DNA of 64,000 bases from contig OX424555.1 of assembly GCA_949152475.1 (NCBI GenBank), positions 59,191,977-59,255,976 on the forward strand, in the 5' to 3' direction. This DNA is from Terebella lapidaria. Its lineage: Eukaryota; Annelida; Polychaeta; Terebellida; Terebellidae. The notes below the pieces were generated by a model. The model worked only from the letters and a program-made list of their open reading frames with translations. It was not told where the DNA came from and did not search any database. Shown here piece after piece: positions 59,961-64,000 of this stretch (the stretch's first letter is position 1; each line of letters opens with the position of its first letter). The position numbers and the translations under genes were made by a program.

Positions 59961-62900
59961 ACCATAATTAATCCGTCTGATATGGTATGCCATATGTTGC
60001 AATATTCAAAGTCTAAATTATTTTTGAAAGAGGTGGGGGTGGGGACGGGAGGAGGGTTAGGCGGGAGAGGCGCGATTTCAGGTGTGACTAGATTAAAAAT
60101 ATTCGATTTTATTTGATATACTAGTATTAATTGTATTAAATATACATCCACAAGATATGTCAGCTAACGATATTTTCACAAGACAAGACGTGTAATATCG
60201 AACCGACTTGTGTCCTTTTTCAAATGCTTGCATCTTTTTCAAACACAAAGCATGTGTAACTTTGTGATACATTCGAAAATGTGTGCCATTCGTTTTCGAA
60301 AGGGGGATTATGGGATCGACGAGTACTGCCCCTCACTGAAAGGGGTCAATTTGATTGGCTGCTAGTCTCTTGGCGCCCAACCAACCACAGCGTTCAATCC
60401 TTTCCTCGTCCCACTTCCACCATGTGCAGCGTTCAATCGTTCCCACATCTCCCCCTTCCACTGGACCAATGTATTTTCTCGCAGTAGGCCTATTAATTCC
60501 ACATTCACAATTTAGTGTTATGTTATCTCTAAAGTCAGGTTACAATTATGAATACGCAGAATACATGCTGTCTTGTGAAGTGTAATATTTCTCAGATATA
60601 TTTTAAATATAAATTATATACACGGGTCTTATCTCATGTATTTGAATATATTTGAGCCGAAGGTTCAAGATATTCAAGTTGATATTTTCTCTGATTTTCC
60701 GACAAAACGATAATGAGCATTGAACTAACTGTATTCCGTCAGTACGCTAATGTTTTTTTTTTGACATTAGAGCGTTGGGGGCGAAGCCCCCAACTCTCTA
60801 CATGTCTATGTGCTGACTTTTTTTATGGAGGTTTCATGCCAACCTATCGACGCCCGTTTTCGCATGTAAACCTTTGTACACCTACTTCAAATGAGGATTT
60901 TCTTCGTCCTTGACATAAAATCTCTCGATTTGATGGCGAGCTTTGAATATTCCACATATATATAATGCATAAATCGATGTGTTAGGTTTGAGAAAATTAC
61001 GCAAAATGGTCAGCTCGTCTGGAAAACGTCAAAATGGCGGAGCCGATGGAAATTCACGTTCCCAGAATGCAAAGCAAATTTTACCGCAATGACGCGTACT
61101 TTGGAACGCACAATTTTCTGTGCAGCATTTTGTGCATGCATGTACATGTAACCTTGCGTGTGGCCTTCTTTGGCGTCATGAAGTAAACACAACGATTCGT
61201 CTGCGGTACCACGACTACATTCACCGTAATTGGACATATTTTATCACATGACAAGGTGTTCCATGCTGGGTTGCGAAACCTTTTTATTTGAAACTGGTCT
61301 TTTAATTTGCTCAGTATGCATGTGTTATCTATATCATGATATCAGATGCAGATATCCCTCATAGTTTCCAATATTTTAAGGATATTTTATTGAGGTTCAA
61401 TATCATTTTATCAGGCGTTTTATGTTTACTCATTAGGAATATGATTGAAGTAGGCCTATATGTGTTTCATCATAATATACGGGAATGAAATGGAATCATG
61501 TGGGACATGATATGTTTCAATTTTCTTTTTTTTGTGAGGGGGGGAGCGAGGGGGGAACGTTGTGTAAGATATATTCAGGTCTCGTGGTGCTGATGGTGTG
61601 CTCGAGCTCTAATGTCGTCTCCCGCAGTTAGCTGCATTTTCTTGTTACACTTTCTGTCACCTGTTTGTGGGAAAATCCCCTCGTTGTGTTGAAGGCATGG
61701 GACAATTTCTTGACAAACTTCTTGATCCGTTAATCATTAATCAGAGAATGCGGGTCCCAAACCGAGAATGCAGGTTAAAATTGTGCTCACAGAATGCGGG
61801 CTGTTTATGAAACGTGGATTTACGTATACATGCATATAAGAGTGACGAGCTACATTTATATTTCATGCATGATGTTAATTGGATGGATTATGACTACTTT
61901 TGATGGCATTGCTCTCCTAACAAAAGTCGAGGGCAAAATGACGTCGTCGAATGACCCGACGGAGCGACGTAGGGTCATTGACACTGATTTCGCTTGATTT
62001 TATCCTGAAAATGCAGGGAAAATCCCAATGAGACATGCAAGCAATATAATTCCGTCTGGATGCACTAAATTAGAATATAATATGTAAGCATTGACACGTT
62101 TCCGTACACTTTTTTATTCGTGAGACGGAAAAATTTACAAAAGTATATTACTTTCATGAACACATGGTATAGGCTGATGTGTTGTCAGCTATAACGCACC
62201 GAACTATCATGAAAATAAGAGATGGTCAACACACAATGCATGTTATAATTTTACGTGAAACCGTCAAATCACGAAGGAGAGCTAGACGATTTCAAAAGTT
62301 ACAAATAAGTTCTAGGTAGAGATAAAGATCACGGGGGACTAGGCCTATCTGTTCCGCATAGAACGGTTTACGGCGGTTTGGTTCCGATTTACGTGTGGTT
62401 ATATTGTTTGTTTCACCATAAGTGAGAAATTATGGGCAAAGGTCAGCTTAACAGATAGTATGTGAGACCCGTGTGCCTATTTCTATAATATAACGCTTAG
62501 GAGCATAATATATGAAAATATCATTCGCTTGGGGAAAATTCTAGTTTTGGTGTAGTATGGGGTATATTGGATGATATGTTCCCATTTACCGAAACGAGCA
62601 CAGGTCACAGTTCAGATTTACGTGGTTGTGCGTTGGGATTTACGAGACTTGTAAAAACATTAGAATAGACAATGCTATCAACTGTTTCTAATATTATTTT
62701 GGCATAAGTTGGAAATATTGGAATACTATCTGACCCAATGACGTTTGATGGATGAAGGTGCCTTATATAGAACGGGATATGACATGGTTCTGCTCTATTC
62801 TAATATACTTGCTTTAAGCCATTGTAAATTGTATTCATTTATATTCTGCCATGGTTAATTAACCCCGCCCGCCTGTCGATTTGGTTAATAGTGATCTCGT

Positions 62901-64000
62901 GAATTCCCCAATAATTCAATCATATACACATTGGATTCATGCCGTTTTTCTCGTTTACACTCTCCCGTTTTATTGGTTATTTTCTTCGATCACTCACCTA
63001 CTGCGTATTTATCTCTAATCGAACTATATAGTTTGAAACGACAATAACCAACGTGTGGTGCATATTGAGGCGCACGATTCTTGTGTTGTAGACTCCTGAT
63101 TATTATGCAATTAGATTATGTAATTAGCGGTAATTTTGTGTTGTCGTGATGCAGTGTCTAAGTCGCCTGATTTGACACACACGTAATACACATTGATGGA
63201 CAATATGAATAGTGTCATCATTAAAACAGAATTCATTCACAAAAATAAAAATTCATTTTTTTAAAATAACAGTTCTGAACATGTTTACCGATGATATCAG
63301 AAATTTGATCTGTTTGTTGCCTATATTAACGGCGGAATTCAAAAGTCCTCCTAGCTAAAGGAATTATTAAAGATCAACTGTTTCACTGATGCCATATCGG
63401 ATATATTATCATGATATAGTTTTACTCTCCTAAACGAATACTAATTTATATAGGAACCCATATTATGAACGCAAACTTATTTCGAGCAGAGCCTCCTCAC
63501 TCCAATTATAAACGGCCCCATAGCCTCTTCCCATAAGCACAAAAGTGTATGCTCGTATATCCTTCATCTCGGCGATTATAGCATTCGAAGTATCTGTTGT
63601 TATGCAATTTGTTATTCAATTGTTGACTTAGCCCGAGTGTATTTTGATAAGAGATCTGGGCACGCTAAGCTTCCCAGCACGATCAGTGTCCATGCCCATA
63701 GACCTATAGGCACATCAGACACGAGGTCTGCGAGCACGCAACACCGGCATGAAACACCCGCTATCTATTGTCACATTTGATACATGTACGATTGTAACTT
63801 AAGCGATGTAGCTCAATATTGTTCTGAACATATGGATGGAAACACATGGTTCATTCCGTAGGGTACATTGATAAATTAGGTAAAACACATCAACTAATTT
63901 CGCTAATTTAGTACTTGGGTAAATTAGTTCAGAGTTCTTAGTTATTTCAAGTGTATAACTCTTGTACCTCATGATTCAAAGAGCTTCTTTCATTCGTGCG
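59961..64000. other. Unassigned right end of the window
   Basis: No exon, domain or transposon end is supported. There is a local inverted repeat at 61951-61980 (aatgaccc..gggtcatt). Long stretches are AT-rich single-copy-looking sequence, which could be intergenic or a large intron. Confidence 0.45.
60770..60795. repeat. Perfect short hairpin
   Basis: gttgggggc gaa gcccccaac is a 9-bp GC-rich stem with a 3-base loop, in AT-rich DNA. Function unknown; it could mark a transposon end. Confidence 0.7.

Overview
This is metazoan nuclear DNA: split genes with GT-AG introns, dense interspersed and tandem repeats, AT-rich spacers and no operons. The mix of repeats and the frequent motif taggcctata suggest a marine invertebrate, perhaps a hemichordate or echinoderm, but the sequence does not settle the species.

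I can support two host genes. On the minus strand (10375 to 5211) is a five-exon gene for the small TFIIIC subunit GTF3C6 (TFIIIC35), which contributes to RNA polymerase III promoter recognition. Its exons are short and its introns are filled with mobile elements. On the plus strand (25474 to 29222) is a complete set of eleven coding exons for mitochondrial succinate-semialdehyde dehydrogenase (ALDH5A1, GABA catabolism); only the initiator exon is uncertain. The two genes show no functional link.

Everything else is repeat biology. 1-2700 is a 182-bp satellite with a dimeric higher-order pattern. 3.9-14.2 kb holds several small terminal-inverted-repeat elements, a 2.2-kb element built of 147-bp tandem units, and a three-layer nest of DNA transposons. 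18.6-19.25 kb is a palindromic element made of a roughly 20-bp minisatellite. 19.5-21.5, 23.2-24.0 and 30.7-32.1 kb are copies of one Helitron-like family; a piece of it lies at the 3' end of an ALDH5A1 intron. 32.3-44.9 kb is a graveyard of retroelements: two Ty3/gypsy remnants, a LINE 3' end, a tRNA-derived SINE and two unassigned coding remnants. 45.1-46.1 kb is an inverted copy of the 147-bp-unit element. 49-53 kb carries further tandem repeats.

The most unusual object is 52931-59960. Two different repeats are arranged A1 ... B1-A2 ... B2, with B1 and A2 abutting exactly and each pair identical by eye. This split-direct-repeat layout is known from tyrosine-recombinase (DIRS-order, Ngaro/PAT-like) retroelements. 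Here it encloses mainly three unrelated tandem-repeat blocks and a TTAA-flanked MITE rather than recognisable genes. The last 4 kb (60-64 kb) shows no gene that I can support.
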